This document shows positions 28,384-37,276 of a stretch of DNA of 64,000 nucleotides, piece after piece. The DNA is from Phyllobacterium bourgognense (lineage in GTDB: Bacteria > Pseudomonadota > Alphaproteobacteria > Rhizobiales > Rhizobiaceae), in the NCBI RefSeq assembly GCF_003337575.1, contig NZ_QPJM01000004.1, forward strand, positions 326,789 through 390,788, given 5' to 3'. Numbering within the stretch: position 1 is the stretch's first letter; each line of letters opens with the position of its first letter. Both the position numbers and the translations under genes were made by a program. The notes below the pieces were generated by a model. That model saw nothing but the letters and a program-made list of their open reading frames with translations. It had not been told where the DNA came from and searched no databases.

Positions 28384-28432
28384 GCTTTCATTTTCGTTTT
28401 CGTATAGACTGCAGAAAAACGAAAATGAAAGC
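28384..28432. promoter_or_regulatory. 17-base inverted repeat at glpR start, probable GlpR operator
   Basis: Perfect 17-base arms (28384-28400 and 28416-28432) built around CATTTTCGTTTT and its complement flank a 15-base spacer. The right arm covers the upstream ATG at 28425. TTTCG-rich sites fit the DeoR-type GlpR family, and similar TTTCGTA units lie before glpD. Autorepression of glpR is the likely role. Confidence 0.7.
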
Positions 28433-28439
28433 GCAAGCC

Positions 28440-29204
28440 ATGTTTCTCGCTCCCAGGCACGCCGAAATTCTGGAAATGGCCAAGGAGCACGGACGCGTTC
28501 TCGTGGACGATCTCGCCGTTCATTTCAATGTCACGCCGCAAACCATTCGCAAGGATCTCAACGACCTGTGTGACCAGCGCCTGCTCAACCGTATCCACGG
28601 CGGCGCGCTGTTTCCGTCCGGCGTGCAGAATTTGGAATATGAGGCGCGGCGTTTGATTGCTGCGAGCGAAAAGGAAGCGATTGGCCGCGCCGCGGCCGAC
28701 CTCATCCCCGACAATGCCTCCTTATTTGTCAACATCGGCACCACAACGGAAGCGGTGGGGCAGGCGCTGCTTGACCGCAAGGGCCTGATGATAATTACAA
28801 ATAATATCAATGTTGCCAACAAGTTACGTATTTACCCGGACATTGAGGTCGTTATCGCGGGCGGTGTCGTGCGCGGGTCCGACGGCGGAATCGTTGGCGA
28901 GGCGGCGGTCGATTTCATCCGTCAGTTCAAGGTGGATTTCGCCGTCATCGGAACGTCCGCTATCGACAGCGACGGCGCCTTGCTCGATTTCGATTTCCGG
29001 GAGGTCAAGGTGGCGCAGGCGATCATGGCCAATGCACGCCACGTGATCCTCGTCTCCGACTCAACCAAATTCGAACGCACGGCGCCGGTTCGAATCGGCC
29101 ATCTTTCGCAAGTACACACCTTCATCACCGACCGCTGCGAAAGTGAAGCAATCCGCCAGATTTGCGTCGATGCGGACGTTCGGCTCATCGAAACTTCGAT
29201 TTGA
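28440..29204 (+). CDS. glpR: DeoR-family regulator, glycerol-3-phosphate regulon repressor
   Basis: A 254-residue DeoR regulator. The HTH reads VDDLAVHFNVTPQTIRKDLN near residues 22-45, and the C-terminal sugar-phosphate sensor domain contains IGTTTEAVG and AVIGTSAIDSDGALLDFD. The start at 28440 gives the common MFLxxRHAEIL N-terminus. A second ATG at 28425 lies inside the operator repeat. It precedes glpD by 128 bases. It should repress the glycerol genes and be released by glycerol 3-phosphate. Confidence 0.92.
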   Translation: MFLAPRHAEILEMAKEHGRVLVDDLAVHFNVTPQTIRKDLNDLCDQRLLNRIHGGALFPSGVQNLEYEARRLIAASEKEAIGRAAADLIPDNASLFVNIGTTTEAVGQALLDRKGLMIITNNINVANKLRIYPDIEVVIAGGVVRGSDGGIVGEAAVDFIRQFKVDFAVIGTSAIDSDGALLDFDFREVKVAQAIMANARHVILVSDSTKFERTAPVRIGHLSQVHTFITDRCESEAIRQICVDADVRLIETSI

Positions 29205-29250
29205 CAATGCACTTGTGCGCCGTCGCCATGCGCGGTATAGTTCCTTTTAG

Positions 29251-29290
29251 TTTCGTATTGGTTTCGTAATGCTTCCGTATATCTTTCGCA
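29251..29290 (+). promoter_or_regulatory. Four phased TTTCGTA-like repeats upstream of glpD
   Basis: Four 7-base units, TTTCGTA, TTTCGTA, TTCCGTA and TTTCGCA, start at 29251, 29262, 29273 and 29284. The period is exactly 11 bases, about one helical turn. They share the TTTCG core with the inverted repeat at glpR. An array of GlpR sites on one DNA face, controlling the glpD-glpSTPQUV operon, is the best reading. Confidence 0.65.
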
Positions 29291-29332
29291 ATTGCGAAGA
29301 AATGGTGCGGTGCGAAATGGGGAGCGCAGGGA

Positions 29333-30868
29333 TTGTCTAACCTGGTCGACATGGTCTACGACATTTTTGTCATCGGCGGCGGCATCAACGGATGCGGCAT
29401 TGCGCGCGATGCTGTCGGCCGTGGTTTTTCGGTTTTTCTCGCGGAGATGAACGATCTCGCCAGCGGTACGTCCTCCGGTTCGACCAAGCTCATCCATGGC
29501 GGCTTGCGCTATCTGGAATATTACGAATTCCGGCTGGTGCGCGAATCGCTGATGGAGCGCGAAGTTCTATGGGCCAGCGCGCCGCATATCATCTGGCCGC
29601 TGCGTTTTGTTCTTCCGCATCATGCTGGGCTGCGTCCAGCCTGGCTCTTGCGGCTCGGACTTGTCCTTTACGATCACATTGGCGGACGCAAGAAGCTTCC
29701 GGCCACACGCACGCTGGACATGACCCGCGATCCGGCAGCCAAGCCGCTGAAGTCGCTTTATACCAAGGCCTTCGAATATTCCGACTGCTGGGTCAACGAT
29801 GCGCGGCTGGTCGCGCTCAATGCTCGTGACGCGGCAGATCGTGGTGCGGTCATTCGCACACGTACGAAAGTTGTCAGTGCCCGCCGCGATGCGGATCACT
29901 GGACGCTGACGCTGCAGGACGGATTGACCGGCGCTACAGAAGAAGTCCGCTCGCGACTTCTGGTCAATGCGGCCGGTCCATGGGTCGATGAGGTATTGAC
30001 CGGTGTTGTCGGCAGCAATAATGCGCACAACGTTCGTCTCGTGCAGGGCAGCCACATCGTCGTGAAGAAGAAGTTCGACGATCCGCGCGCCTATTTCTTC
30101 CAGAACACCGATGGGCGCATCATTTTCGCTATTCCCTACGAGCAGGATTTCACCCTCATCGGCACCACCGACCAGGACTATCACGGCAATCCGGCCGAGG
30201 TGAAAATCAGCGATGCCGAAATAGATTATCTCTGCGCTGCCGCCAGCGAATATTTCGTCGAGCCGGTGAAGCGCGACCAGGTCGTTTGGACGTATTCGGG
30301 CGTGCGTCCGCTCTACGATGACGGTGCCTCGAAGGCGCAGGAGGCCACGCGCGACTATGTACTGAAGACCGACGCGCCGGAGGGCCGGGCACCTCTGCTC
30401 AATATATTCGGTGGCAAGATCACAACCTTCAGGCGCTTGTCCGAGCATATGCTGGAAAAGATCGAAGACCAGCTTGGCAAGCGCGGCAAGCCCTGGACGG
30501 CGGCAGGAACGTTGCCTGGCGGAGACTTCGCGACGACCGGCTTTGATGAAGAGTTGCACAAGCTGCAGGCCGATTATCCATTTCTCGATCCACGCCATGC
30601 ACATCGCCTGTTCCGGCTCTATGGTACGAAGGCACGCTTGGTGCTTGGCAAAGCCGCTTCTGTCGCAGATCTTGGCAGGCATTTCGGCTCTGACCTTTAT
30701 GAAGCCGAGGTGCGCTATCAGATCGAGCATGAATGGGCGGTGACGGCTCAGGATGTTTTGTGGCGTCGGACAAAAAAGGGTTTGCATTTGAGTGCCGATG
30801 AGGCTGCTGCGCTCGACCGTTTTATGGAAAATGCTGTCGATAGAAGGCGCCAGATCGCGGCGGAATAG
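29333..30868 (+). CDS. glpD: Glycerol-3-phosphate dehydrogenase (aerobic, FAD)
   Basis: A 511-residue FAD enzyme oxidising glycerol 3-phosphate to dihydroxyacetone phosphate and passing electrons to the quinone pool. The FAD motif is DIFVIGGGINGCGIARDA near residue 10, followed by SGTSSGSTKLIHGGLRYLEY, VNAAGPW, IGTTDQDYHG and NIFGGKITTFRRL, all GlpD hallmarks. The start is TTG 29333 (GGAG about ten bases upstream) or ATG 29351. It follows glpR and leads the glycerol ABC importer operon. Confidence 0.96.
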   Translation: MSNLVDMVYDIFVIGGGINGCGIARDAVGRGFSVFLAEMNDLASGTSSGSTKLIHGGLRYLEYYEFRLVRESLMEREVLWASAPHIIWPLRFVLPHHAGLRPAWLLRLGLVLYDHIGGRKKLPATRTLDMTRDPAAKPLKSLYTKAFEYSDCWVNDARLVALNARDAADRGAVIRTRTKVVSARRDADHWTLTLQDGLTGATEEVRSRLLVNAAGPWVDEVLTGVVGSNNAHNVRLVQGSHIVVKKKFDDPRAYFFQNTDGRIIFAIPYEQDFTLIGTTDQDYHGNPAEVKISDAEIDYLCAAASEYFVEPVKRDQVVWTYSGVRPLYDDGASKAQEATRDYVLKTDAPEGRAPLLNIFGGKITTFRRLSEHMLEKIEDQLGKRGKPWTAAGTLPGGDFATTGFDEELHKLQADYPFLDPRHAHRLFRLYGTKARLVLGKAASVADLGRHFGSDLYEAEVRYQIEHEWAVTAQDVLWRRTKKGLHLSADEAAALDRFMENAVDRRRQIAAE

Positions 30869-30920
30869 AATTGAATGATACGGTGCGGGCAGGCCTGCAC
30901 TGTCTCTGGGAGGAGTAAGA

Positions 30921-32003
30921 ATGTTGGAACTGCGGAATGTATCCAAGGTAGTGGGCGGAAAACCCCATCTCAGCGATATTTCGCTGACTTTGGAACATGC
31001 AACGCTGAATGTCCTGCTCGGACCGACCCTGTCCGGCAAGACCAGCCTCATGCGCATCATGGCAGGGCTGGATGTGCCGACCTCCGGCTCTGTCTGGTTC
31101 GACGGCAAGGACGTGACCGGCGTGCCGGTACAGAAGCGCTCGGTCGCCATGGTCTATCAGCAGTTCATCAATTACCCTGCCTTCACAGTCTACGAGAACA
31201 TCGCCTCGCCGATGCGCGTGGCCGGTGCCGACAAGGCGACAATCGACCGCGAAGTGCGCAAGGCGGCCGAAATGCTGAAGCTCACGCCCTTCCTCGATCG
31301 CACGCCGCTCAATCTTTCCGGCGGTCAGCAGCAGCGCACTGCGCTGGCACGCGCCATCGTGAAGAACGCCAAGCTGGTTCTGCTCGACGAGCCGCTTGCC
31401 AATCTCGATTACAAGCTGCGTGAGGAGCTGCGTCAGGAACTGCCGAGGATTTTCGCCGAATCCGGTACGATCTTCGTCTATGCCACGACCGAGCCGCATG
31501 AGGCGCTGCTGCTTGGTGGCAACACGGCGACATTGTCCGAAGGCCGCATCACCCAGTTCGGGCCGACCATAGATGTCTTCCGCAAGCCTGACGACTTGAT
31601 CACCGCGCAGACCTTTGCCGATCCGCCACTCAACACGATTGCGCTGGCGAAGTTTGGCAAAGCATTTCAGCTCGAAGGCGGCGTTACGCTGCCAGTACCG
31701 GCGCATCTCGCGGAGTTCGCCGACGGTACTTATACGATCGGTTTCCAGCCGCATCACGTGAATACGAGCCGCAGGAATCCTGACGAGATCGGCCTTAGAG
31801 CCACGGTTACGGCCACCGAGATCACAGGTTCTGAAAGCTTTGTTCATCTTTCCTTCGCCGATGCGCGTTGGACGATGCTGACGCATGGCATCCACATCTA
31901 CGCGCCCGATGAGGAGATCGACATCTTCATCGATCCGCGCAATCTGGTAATTTTCGACGCGAGCGGCAATTCCGTCAGCCGCCGCCAGAAGCTGGCGGCA
32001 TAG
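30921..32003 (+). CDS. glpS: Glycerol ABC transporter ATP-binding protein GlpS
   Basis: A 360-residue MalK/UgpC-like ATPase. Walker A is GPTLSGKTS, the signature LSGGQQQRTALARAIV is normal, and Walker B is LVLLDEPLANLD. The H-loop reads FVYATTEPHEALLLGG, so the usual switch histidine is replaced by threonine. A TOBE-like C-terminus follows. The ATG follows GGGAGGAG. It pairs with GlpT, which has the opposite defect. Assignment rests on the gene order shared with the rhizobial glpSTPQUV system. Confidence 0.92.
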   Translation: MLELRNVSKVVGGKPHLSDISLTLEHATLNVLLGPTLSGKTSLMRIMAGLDVPTSGSVWFDGKDVTGVPVQKRSVAMVYQQFINYPAFTVYENIASPMRVAGADKATIDREVRKAAEMLKLTPFLDRTPLNLSGGQQQRTALARAIVKNAKLVLLDEPLANLDYKLREELRQELPRIFAESGTIFVYATTEPHEALLLGGNTATLSEGRITQFGPTIDVFRKPDDLITAQTFADPPLNTIALAKFGKAFQLEGGVTLPVPAHLAEFADGTYTIGFQPHHVNTSRRNPDEIGLRATVTATEITGSESFVHLSFADARWTMLTHGIHIYAPDEEIDIFIDPRNLVIFDASGNSVSRRQKLAA

Positions 32004-32011
32004 GGGGAACC

Positions 32012-33079
32012 ATGGCACGCATCGACCTCGACCATATTCGTCACGCCTACAGTCCCAACCCGAAGTCGGACAAGGACTATGCGCTGAAGGAAGTCCATCA
32101 CAGCTGGGAAGACGGCGGTGCCTATGCCCTGCTCGGACCGTCCGGTTGCGGCAAGACCACGCTCTTGAACATCATATCCGGGTTGATCCATCCCTCGCAT
32201 GGACAATTGCTCTTCGACGGCGTTGACGTGACCACCCTGTCCACGCAGGAACGCAACATCGCGCAGGTCTTCCAGTTCCCGGTTATCTACGACACGATGA
32301 CCGTTTACGACAATCTCGCCTTTCCCTTGCGCAACCGCGGCGTTCCAGAAGCGGAAATCGACCGCAAGGTGCGCGAGACGCTGGAGATGATCGACCTTGC
32401 CAGCTGGGCAAAAAAGAAGGCACGCGGCCTTACCGCCGACCAGAAGCAGAAGATTTCGCTCGGCCGCGGTCTCGTCCGTTCCGACGTCAACGCGATCCTT
32501 TTCGACGAGCCGCTTACGGTTATCGACCCGCACATGAAGTGGGTGCTCCGGTCGCAGTTGAAACAGTTGCACCAGCGCTTTGGCTACACGATGGTCTATG
32601 TCACGCACGACCAGACGGAAGCGCTGACCTTCGCCCAGAAAGTCGTCGTCATGTATGACGGCGAGATCGTGCAGATCGGCACACCGGAAGAATTGTTCGA
32701 GCGGCCGAAACACACTTTCGTCGGGTATTTCATCGGCTCGCCCGGCATGAATGTCATGCCCGTGAAGCTTTCCGGGGGGATGGCGCAGATCGGCAGCCAT
32801 CAGATCGAGTTGCCTTCGCCGGTAATGCCTGCCAATGCGAAGATCATCGAACTTGGCATCCGTCCGGAATATGTGCGGCTCGGGCGCGCGGGGATGCCGG
32901 TGAAAATTGCCAAGGTAGAGGATATCGGGCGGCACAAGATCGTCCGGACCCGGCTCGAAAACCAGGACATAGCCATCATTGTCGAGGAGGGCGGGGATAT
33001 CCCTGCCGAACCGCACATCGCCTTCGACCCGAAGGGCATCAACATCTATGCCGATAGCTGGCGCGTGGGAGGGCAGTAG
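32012..33079 (+). CDS. glpT: Glycerol ABC transporter ATP-binding protein GlpT
   Basis: A 355-residue ATPase with Walker A GPSGCGKTT, Walker B AILFDEPLTVID and an intact H-loop VYVTHDQTEALT. The family signature LSGGQ is replaced by LTADQKQKISLGRGLV near residue 145. A C-terminal TOBE domain is present. It starts eight bases after glpS. This GlpT is an ABC ATPase and is not related to the enterobacterial glycerol-3-phosphate antiporter of the same name. Confidence 0.92.
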   Translation: MARIDLDHIRHAYSPNPKSDKDYALKEVHHSWEDGGAYALLGPSGCGKTTLLNIISGLIHPSHGQLLFDGVDVTTLSTQERNIAQVFQFPVIYDTMTVYDNLAFPLRNRGVPEAEIDRKVRETLEMIDLASWAKKKARGLTADQKQKISLGRGLVRSDVNAILFDEPLTVIDPHMKWVLRSQLKQLHQRFGYTMVYVTHDQTEALTFAQKVVVMYDGEIVQIGTPEELFERPKHTFVGYFIGSPGMNVMPVKLSGGMAQIGSHQIELPSPVMPANAKIIELGIRPEYVRLGRAGMPVKIAKVEDIGRHKIVRTRLENQDIAIIVEEGGDIPAEPHIAFDPKGINIYADSWRVGGQ

Positions 33080-33081
33080 CC

Positions 33082-33948
33082 ATGGAGAAAACCTGGAACA
33101 ACAAAGCCTGGTTCATGGTCTTGCCCGTACTGCTGCTCGTGGCTTTTTCAGCCGTTGTCCCGCTGATGACCGTGGTCAATTATTCGGTGCAGGATACGTT
33201 CGGCAACAACCAGTTCTTCTGGGCCGGAACCGACTGGTTTGACGAAATTCTCCACTCCGAACGCTTTCACGCAGCGCTCGGGCGCAACCTCGTCTTCTCC
33301 TTCATCATTCTTGCAATCGAGGTCCCGCTGGGCATCATCATCGCGCTCAATATGCCGCGCAAGGGCTGGGGGGTTCCCGTCTGCCTGGTCCTGATGGCAT
33401 TGCCCTTGCTCATACCGTGGAATGTCGTCGGTACCATCTGGCAAGTGTTTGGACGTGTCGATATCGGGCTTCTCGGACGCACGCTGGCGAATCTCGGCAT
33501 CAATTACAATTATGTGCAGAATCCGATGCATGCCTGGTTTACCGTCATAATCATGGATATCTGGCACTGGACGAGCCTCGTCGTCCTCCTCTGCTACGCC
33601 GGTCTCGTTTCGATCCCTGATGCCTTCTACCAGGCAGCCAAGATTGATGGTGCGTCGCGCTGGGCAGTTTTCCGCTACATCCAGTTGCCCAAGATGAACC
33701 GCGTGCTGCTGATCGCCGTGTTGCTGCGCTTCATGGATAGTTTCATGATCTACACCGAGCCCTTCGTCGTCACCGGCGGTGGCCCCGGCAATTCGACGAC
33801 GTTCCTGTCGATCGATCTCGTCAAGATGGCAGTCGGCCAGTTCGACCTTGGTCCGGCAGCGGCCATGTCGATCATCTACTTCCTGATCATTCTCTTGCTG
33901 TCATGGGTCTTCTACACCGTCATGACCAACTACGATGCGGAGCGCTGA
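33082..33948 (+). CDS. glpP: Glycerol ABC transporter permease GlpP
   Basis: A 288-residue permease with six membrane segments. The EAA loop reads QAAKIDGASRWAVFRYIQLP, followed by the MalF-like VVTGGGPGNSTTFLSIDL. It starts two bases after glpT and ends just before glpQ. It should form the glycerol channel with GlpQ. Confidence 0.92.
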   Translation: MEKTWNNKAWFMVLPVLLLVAFSAVVPLMTVVNYSVQDTFGNNQFFWAGTDWFDEILHSERFHAALGRNLVFSFIILAIEVPLGIIIALNMPRKGWGVPVCLVLMALPLLIPWNVVGTIWQVFGRVDIGLLGRTLANLGINYNYVQNPMHAWFTVIIMDIWHWTSLVVLLCYAGLVSIPDAFYQAAKIDGASRWAVFRYIQLPKMNRVLLIAVLLRFMDSFMIYTEPFVVTGGGPGNSTTFLSIDLVKMAVGQFDLGPAAAMSIIYFLIILLLSWVFYTVMTNYDAER

Positions 33949-33949
33949 A

Positions 33950-34855
33950 ATGTCGGTGCAACAAGACACACTTGCACGCACAAGCGGACGTCCGGAGGCC
34001 GAACAGCACCGGATCGACAAGGCGCTCGCCCGCAAGATGCGCAAACGCGGCGATGAATCGAAGTTCTGGTGGCTGATCCCGACGCTGTACATCATCTTTT
34101 TGATGCTGCCGATCTACTGGCTCATCAATATGAGCTTCAAGACCAACCAGGAAATCCTCGGCGCTTTCTCGCTGTGGCCGCAGAACCCCACCTTGCACAA
34201 CTACGCGGTCATCTTCACCGATCCATCCTGGTACAAGGGTTATATCAATTCCATCATCTATGTGGTGATGAACACGGCGATCTCGGTGCTGGTAGCATTG
34301 CCCGCAGCTTATGCCTTCTCGCGTTACCGCTTCCTCGGCGACAAACACCTGTTCTTCTGGCTGCTGACCAATCGTATGGCGCCGCCCGCCGTGTTTGCGT
34401 TGCCTTTCTTCCAGCTTTATTCGGCCTTTGGCCTGATCGATACGCACATCGCCGTGGCGCTCGCGCACTGCCTGTTCAACGTCCCGCTGGCCGTGTGGAT
34501 TCTTGAAGGCTTCATGTCGGGCGTTCCGAAAGAAATCGACGAAACCGCCTATATCGACGGCTACTCCTTCCCGCGTTTCTTCGTGAAGATATTCGTACCG
34601 CTCATCGCCAGCGGCATCGGCGTTGCTGCCTTCTTCTGCTTCATGTTCTCATGGGTGGAATTGCTGATCGCCCGCACCCTGACGACGACCGCGGCAAAGC
34701 CGATCGCCGCCATCATGACCCGCACGGTTTCCGCTTCCGGCATGGATTGGGGCGTTCTTGCCGCTGCCGGGGTGCTGACCATCATTCCGGGCGCGATCGT
34801 TATTTACTTCGTCCGCAATTACATCGCCAAGGGCTTCGCCCTGGGGAGGGTATAA
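33950..34855 (+). CDS. glpQ: Glycerol ABC transporter permease GlpQ
   Basis: A 301-residue MalG-type permease. The cytoplasmic N-terminal tail is followed by six membrane segments; the EAA-type loop is ETAYIDGYSFPRFFVKIFVP. The ATG at 33950 is chosen; an upstream in-frame codon at 33935 would overlap glpP. Its stop overlaps the next start at 34855. It is not the periplasmic phosphodiesterase called GlpQ in enterobacteria. Confidence 0.92.
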   Translation: MSVQQDTLARTSGRPEAEQHRIDKALARKMRKRGDESKFWWLIPTLYIIFLMLPIYWLINMSFKTNQEILGAFSLWPQNPTLHNYAVIFTDPSWYKGYINSIIYVVMNTAISVLVALPAAYAFSRYRFLGDKHLFFWLLTNRMAPPAVFALPFFQLYSAFGLIDTHIAVALAHCLFNVPLAVWILEGFMSGVPKEIDETAYIDGYSFPRFFVKIFVPLIASGIGVAAFFCFMFSWVELLIARTLTTTAAKPIAAIMTRTVSASGMDWGVLAAAGVLTIIPGAIVIYFVRNYIAKGFALGRV

Positions 34856-35262
34856 TGGAAATGACAAGGCGTTGGCCTGTAGTGCTGGCGGCAGTCGTCG
34901 CCGCTTTCGCAATCATGGTCGGGCTGCTCGTGGGAGCGGTTCCTTTCAAGGATGGTGCGCGCGACTGGTTCGCGCCACTGGCCAAAGGCGGTTGGATGGC
35001 CTGGACTTTCCCGACGGCACTGTTTTTCTTGACTATTTTCTTTCTGATGTCGCTGATGGCCGTATGGGAATATGCATCTCCAGGTGGCAATCCGCGTGTC
35101 GGCATCCTGCGCTTTGAAACCACACGCGGCGACCGCCTGTTCGTGTCGCTGCTCGGCAGCGCATTCATTCACCTCGCCTGGCTCGGACTGATCGGTCCGA
35201 ACCTCTGGTGGGCTCTGGCTCTCTCTGTGGTCTACGCAATCGGCGTATTCCGCTTTGTCTAG
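34855..35262 (+). CDS. glpU: DUF2160 small membrane protein of the glycerol ABC operon (GlpU-like)
   Basis: A 135-residue membrane protein with four hydrophobic segments (for example VLAAVVAAFAIMVGLLVGA and WTFPTALFFLTIFFLMSLMA). It matches the DUF2160 small integral membrane family found between the permease and binding-protein genes of glycerol ABC operons. It overlaps the glpQ stop by one base. Its task is unknown; an accessory role in the importer is inferred from constant gene order. Confidence 0.85.
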   Translation: MEMTRRWPVVLAAVVAAFAIMVGLLVGAVPFKDGARDWFAPLAKGGWMAWTFPTALFFLTIFFLMSLMAVWEYASPGGNPRVGILRFETTRGDRLFVSLLGSAFIHLAWLGLIGPNLWWALALSVVYAIGVFRFV

Positions 35263-35326
35263 AAACAATATGTCCGGCACCCGCCGGACAATTGACGATG
35301 CAATCGCAACTCTGGGAGGACTACAT

Positions 35327-37051
35327 ATGCGAACGCGATTATTGACAACAACCACAGCCCTCGCGCTGCTGTTTGGCGCAGGCAATGCCTGGGCCGGCAT
35401 GGACGAGGCAAAGGCTTTCCTCGATAAGGAAATCGGCGATATGTCGACCCTCGATCGAGCCGGGCAGGAAAAGGAAATGCAGTGGTTCGTCGATGCGGCA
35501 AAGCCTTTTGCCGGTATGGACATCAAGGTGGTCTCAGAGACCATCACCACGCATGAATACGAGTCGAAGACCCTTGCCAAGGCGTTCACCGATATTACGG
35601 GCATCAAGATCACGCACGATCTGATCGGTGAAGGCGACGTCGTTGAAAAACTGCAGACACAGATGCAGTCGGGCGAAAACGTCTATGATGCCTATATCAA
35701 TGATAGCGATCTGATCGGTACCCACTGGCGCTATCAGCAGGCGCGCAGCCTGACCGACTGGATGACGAACGAAGGCAAGGACGTTACCAATCCCGAACTC
35801 GACATTGACGACTTCATCGGCAAGTCGTTCACCACTGCGCCAGACGGCAAGCTCTATCAGCTGCCTGACCAGCAGTTCGCGAACCTCTACTGGTTCCGCT
35901 ACGACTGGTTCAACGACGAGAAGAACAAGGCGGACTTCAAGGCGAAGTATGGCTACGACCTCGGCGTTCCGGTCAACTGGTCGGCCTATGAGGATATTGC
36001 CGAGTTCTTCACCGGCCGCGAAGTGGACGGCAAGAAGGTCTATGGCCACATGGACTATGGCAAGAAGGACCCGTCACTGGGCTGGCGCTTCACGGATGCC
36101 TGGCTTTCGATGGCCGGCAATGGTGACAAGGGGATCCCGAACGGCAAGCCTGTCGACGAATGGGGCATCAAGGTCGATGCGAATTCGCGGCCCGTCGGCT
36201 CGTGCGTGGCACGCGGTGGTGACACCAACGGCCCGGCTGCGGTCTATTCGATCCAGAAGTATCTGGACTGGATGAAGGCCTATGCTCCGGCCGCAGCGCA
36301 GGGCATGACCTTCTCGGAGTCGGGACCGGTGCCATCGCAGGGCGAGGTTGCCCAGCAGATGTTCACCTACACGGCCTTCACGGCCGACTTCGTCAAGCCC
36401 GGCCTGCCCGTTGTCAATGAGGATGGCACGCCGAAATGGCGTTTCGCCCCATCGCCGCATGGCGTCTACTGGAAGGACGGCATGAAGCTCGGCTACCAGG
36501 ACGCCGGATCCTGGACATTGCTCAAGTCCACTCCGGACGATCGTGCCAAGGCGGCCTGGCTCTATGCACAGTTCGTCACGTCCAAGACCGTTGACGTGAA
36601 GAAGAGCCATGTTGGTCTTACCTTCATCCGTCAGTCGACGCTCGATCACAAGTCGTTCACTGACCGCGCGCCGAAGCTTGGCGGCCTGATCGAGTTCTAC
36701 CGCTCGCCGGCTCGCTTGCAATGGTCCCCGACTGGTACCAATGTTCCGGATTATCCGAAGCTGGCTCAGCTCTGGTGGCAGGCGATCGGCGATGCGTCTT
36801 CCGGTGCGAAATCCGCACAGGAAGCCATGGACTCGCTGTGTTCCGAGCAGGAGAAGGTTCTCGGACGCCTCGAAAAGTCAGGCGTGCAGGGTGATATCGG
36901 TCCGAAACTGGCCGAAGAACATGACCTTGCCTACTGGAATGCCGATGCCGTCAAAAACGGCAATCTTGCTCCGCAGTTGAAGGTCGAGAACGAAAAGGAA
37001 AAGCCCCAGACCATCAACTACGATGAACTGGTCAAGAGCTGGAACAAGTAA
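35327..37051 (+). CDS. glpV: Glycerol ABC transporter substrate-binding protein GlpV
   Basis: A 574-residue extracellular binding protein, longer than most sugar-binding proteins (about 420). It has a signal peptide RLLTTTTALALLFGAGNAWA (cleavage near residue 22), then SETITTHEYESKTLAKAF and GEGDVVEKLQTQMQSGEN. The ATG at 35327 is set by TGGGAGGA just upstream; the longer open frame has no signal sequence. It is the last gene before the terminator. Glycerol kinase, which the pathway needs, is not in this window. Confidence 0.93.
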   Translation: MRTRLLTTTTALALLFGAGNAWAGMDEAKAFLDKEIGDMSTLDRAGQEKEMQWFVDAAKPFAGMDIKVVSETITTHEYESKTLAKAFTDITGIKITHDLIGEGDVVEKLQTQMQSGENVYDAYINDSDLIGTHWRYQQARSLTDWMTNEGKDVTNPELDIDDFIGKSFTTAPDGKLYQLPDQQFANLYWFRYDWFNDEKNKADFKAKYGYDLGVPVNWSAYEDIAEFFTGREVDGKKVYGHMDYGKKDPSLGWRFTDAWLSMAGNGDKGIPNGKPVDEWGIKVDANSRPVGSCVARGGDTNGPAAVYSIQKYLDWMKAYAPAAAQGMTFSESGPVPSQGEVAQQMFTYTAFTADFVKPGLPVVNEDGTPKWRFAPSPHGVYWKDGMKLGYQDAGSWTLLKSTPDDRAKAAWLYAQFVTSKTVDVKKSHVGLTFIRQSTLDHKSFTDRAPKLGGLIEFYRSPARLQWSPTGTNVPDYPKLAQLWWQAIGDASSGAKSAQEAMDSLCSEQEKVLGRLEKSGVQGDIGPKLAEEHDLAYWNADAVKNGNLAPQLKVENEKEKPQTINYDELVKSWNK

Positions 37052-37075
37052 GTTCCAGGCGTATTGGTGGGGGGA

Positions 37076-37105
37076 GGGGCGGCGTTTCGGCGCTGCCCCT
37101 TTTTT
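37076..37105 (+). terminator. Rho-independent terminator of the glp operon
   Basis: Nine-base-pair stem GGGGCGGCG / CGCTGCCCC (one G-U pair) with loop TTTCGG, followed by six Ts at 37100-37105, 25 bases after the glpV stop. It is the clearest terminator in the window. Confidence 0.9.
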
Positions 37106-37276
37106 GTTGATCTGAACCACTCAGAACTGCCAAAGCTAACTCACGAAGAGCCGTCTTCAGCCTAGTTATTGACAAACAGACGCGGCTCGAAGGAATATCC
37201 AAGAGCTGCGTAGGCTGCATCGACACAAGGTCGAAAGGGCAATGCCCGCCTCCATGATGTAACAACAGATGCGCCT

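Noticed and set aside
29567..31150. 527-residue open frame antisense to glpD and glpS
   Set aside because: It runs across the promoter of glpS and has no family features.
30822..33016. Two long minus-strand frames (398 and 372 residues) opposite glpS and glpT
   Set aside because: Shadows of the two ATPase genes, which carry clear motifs on the + strand.
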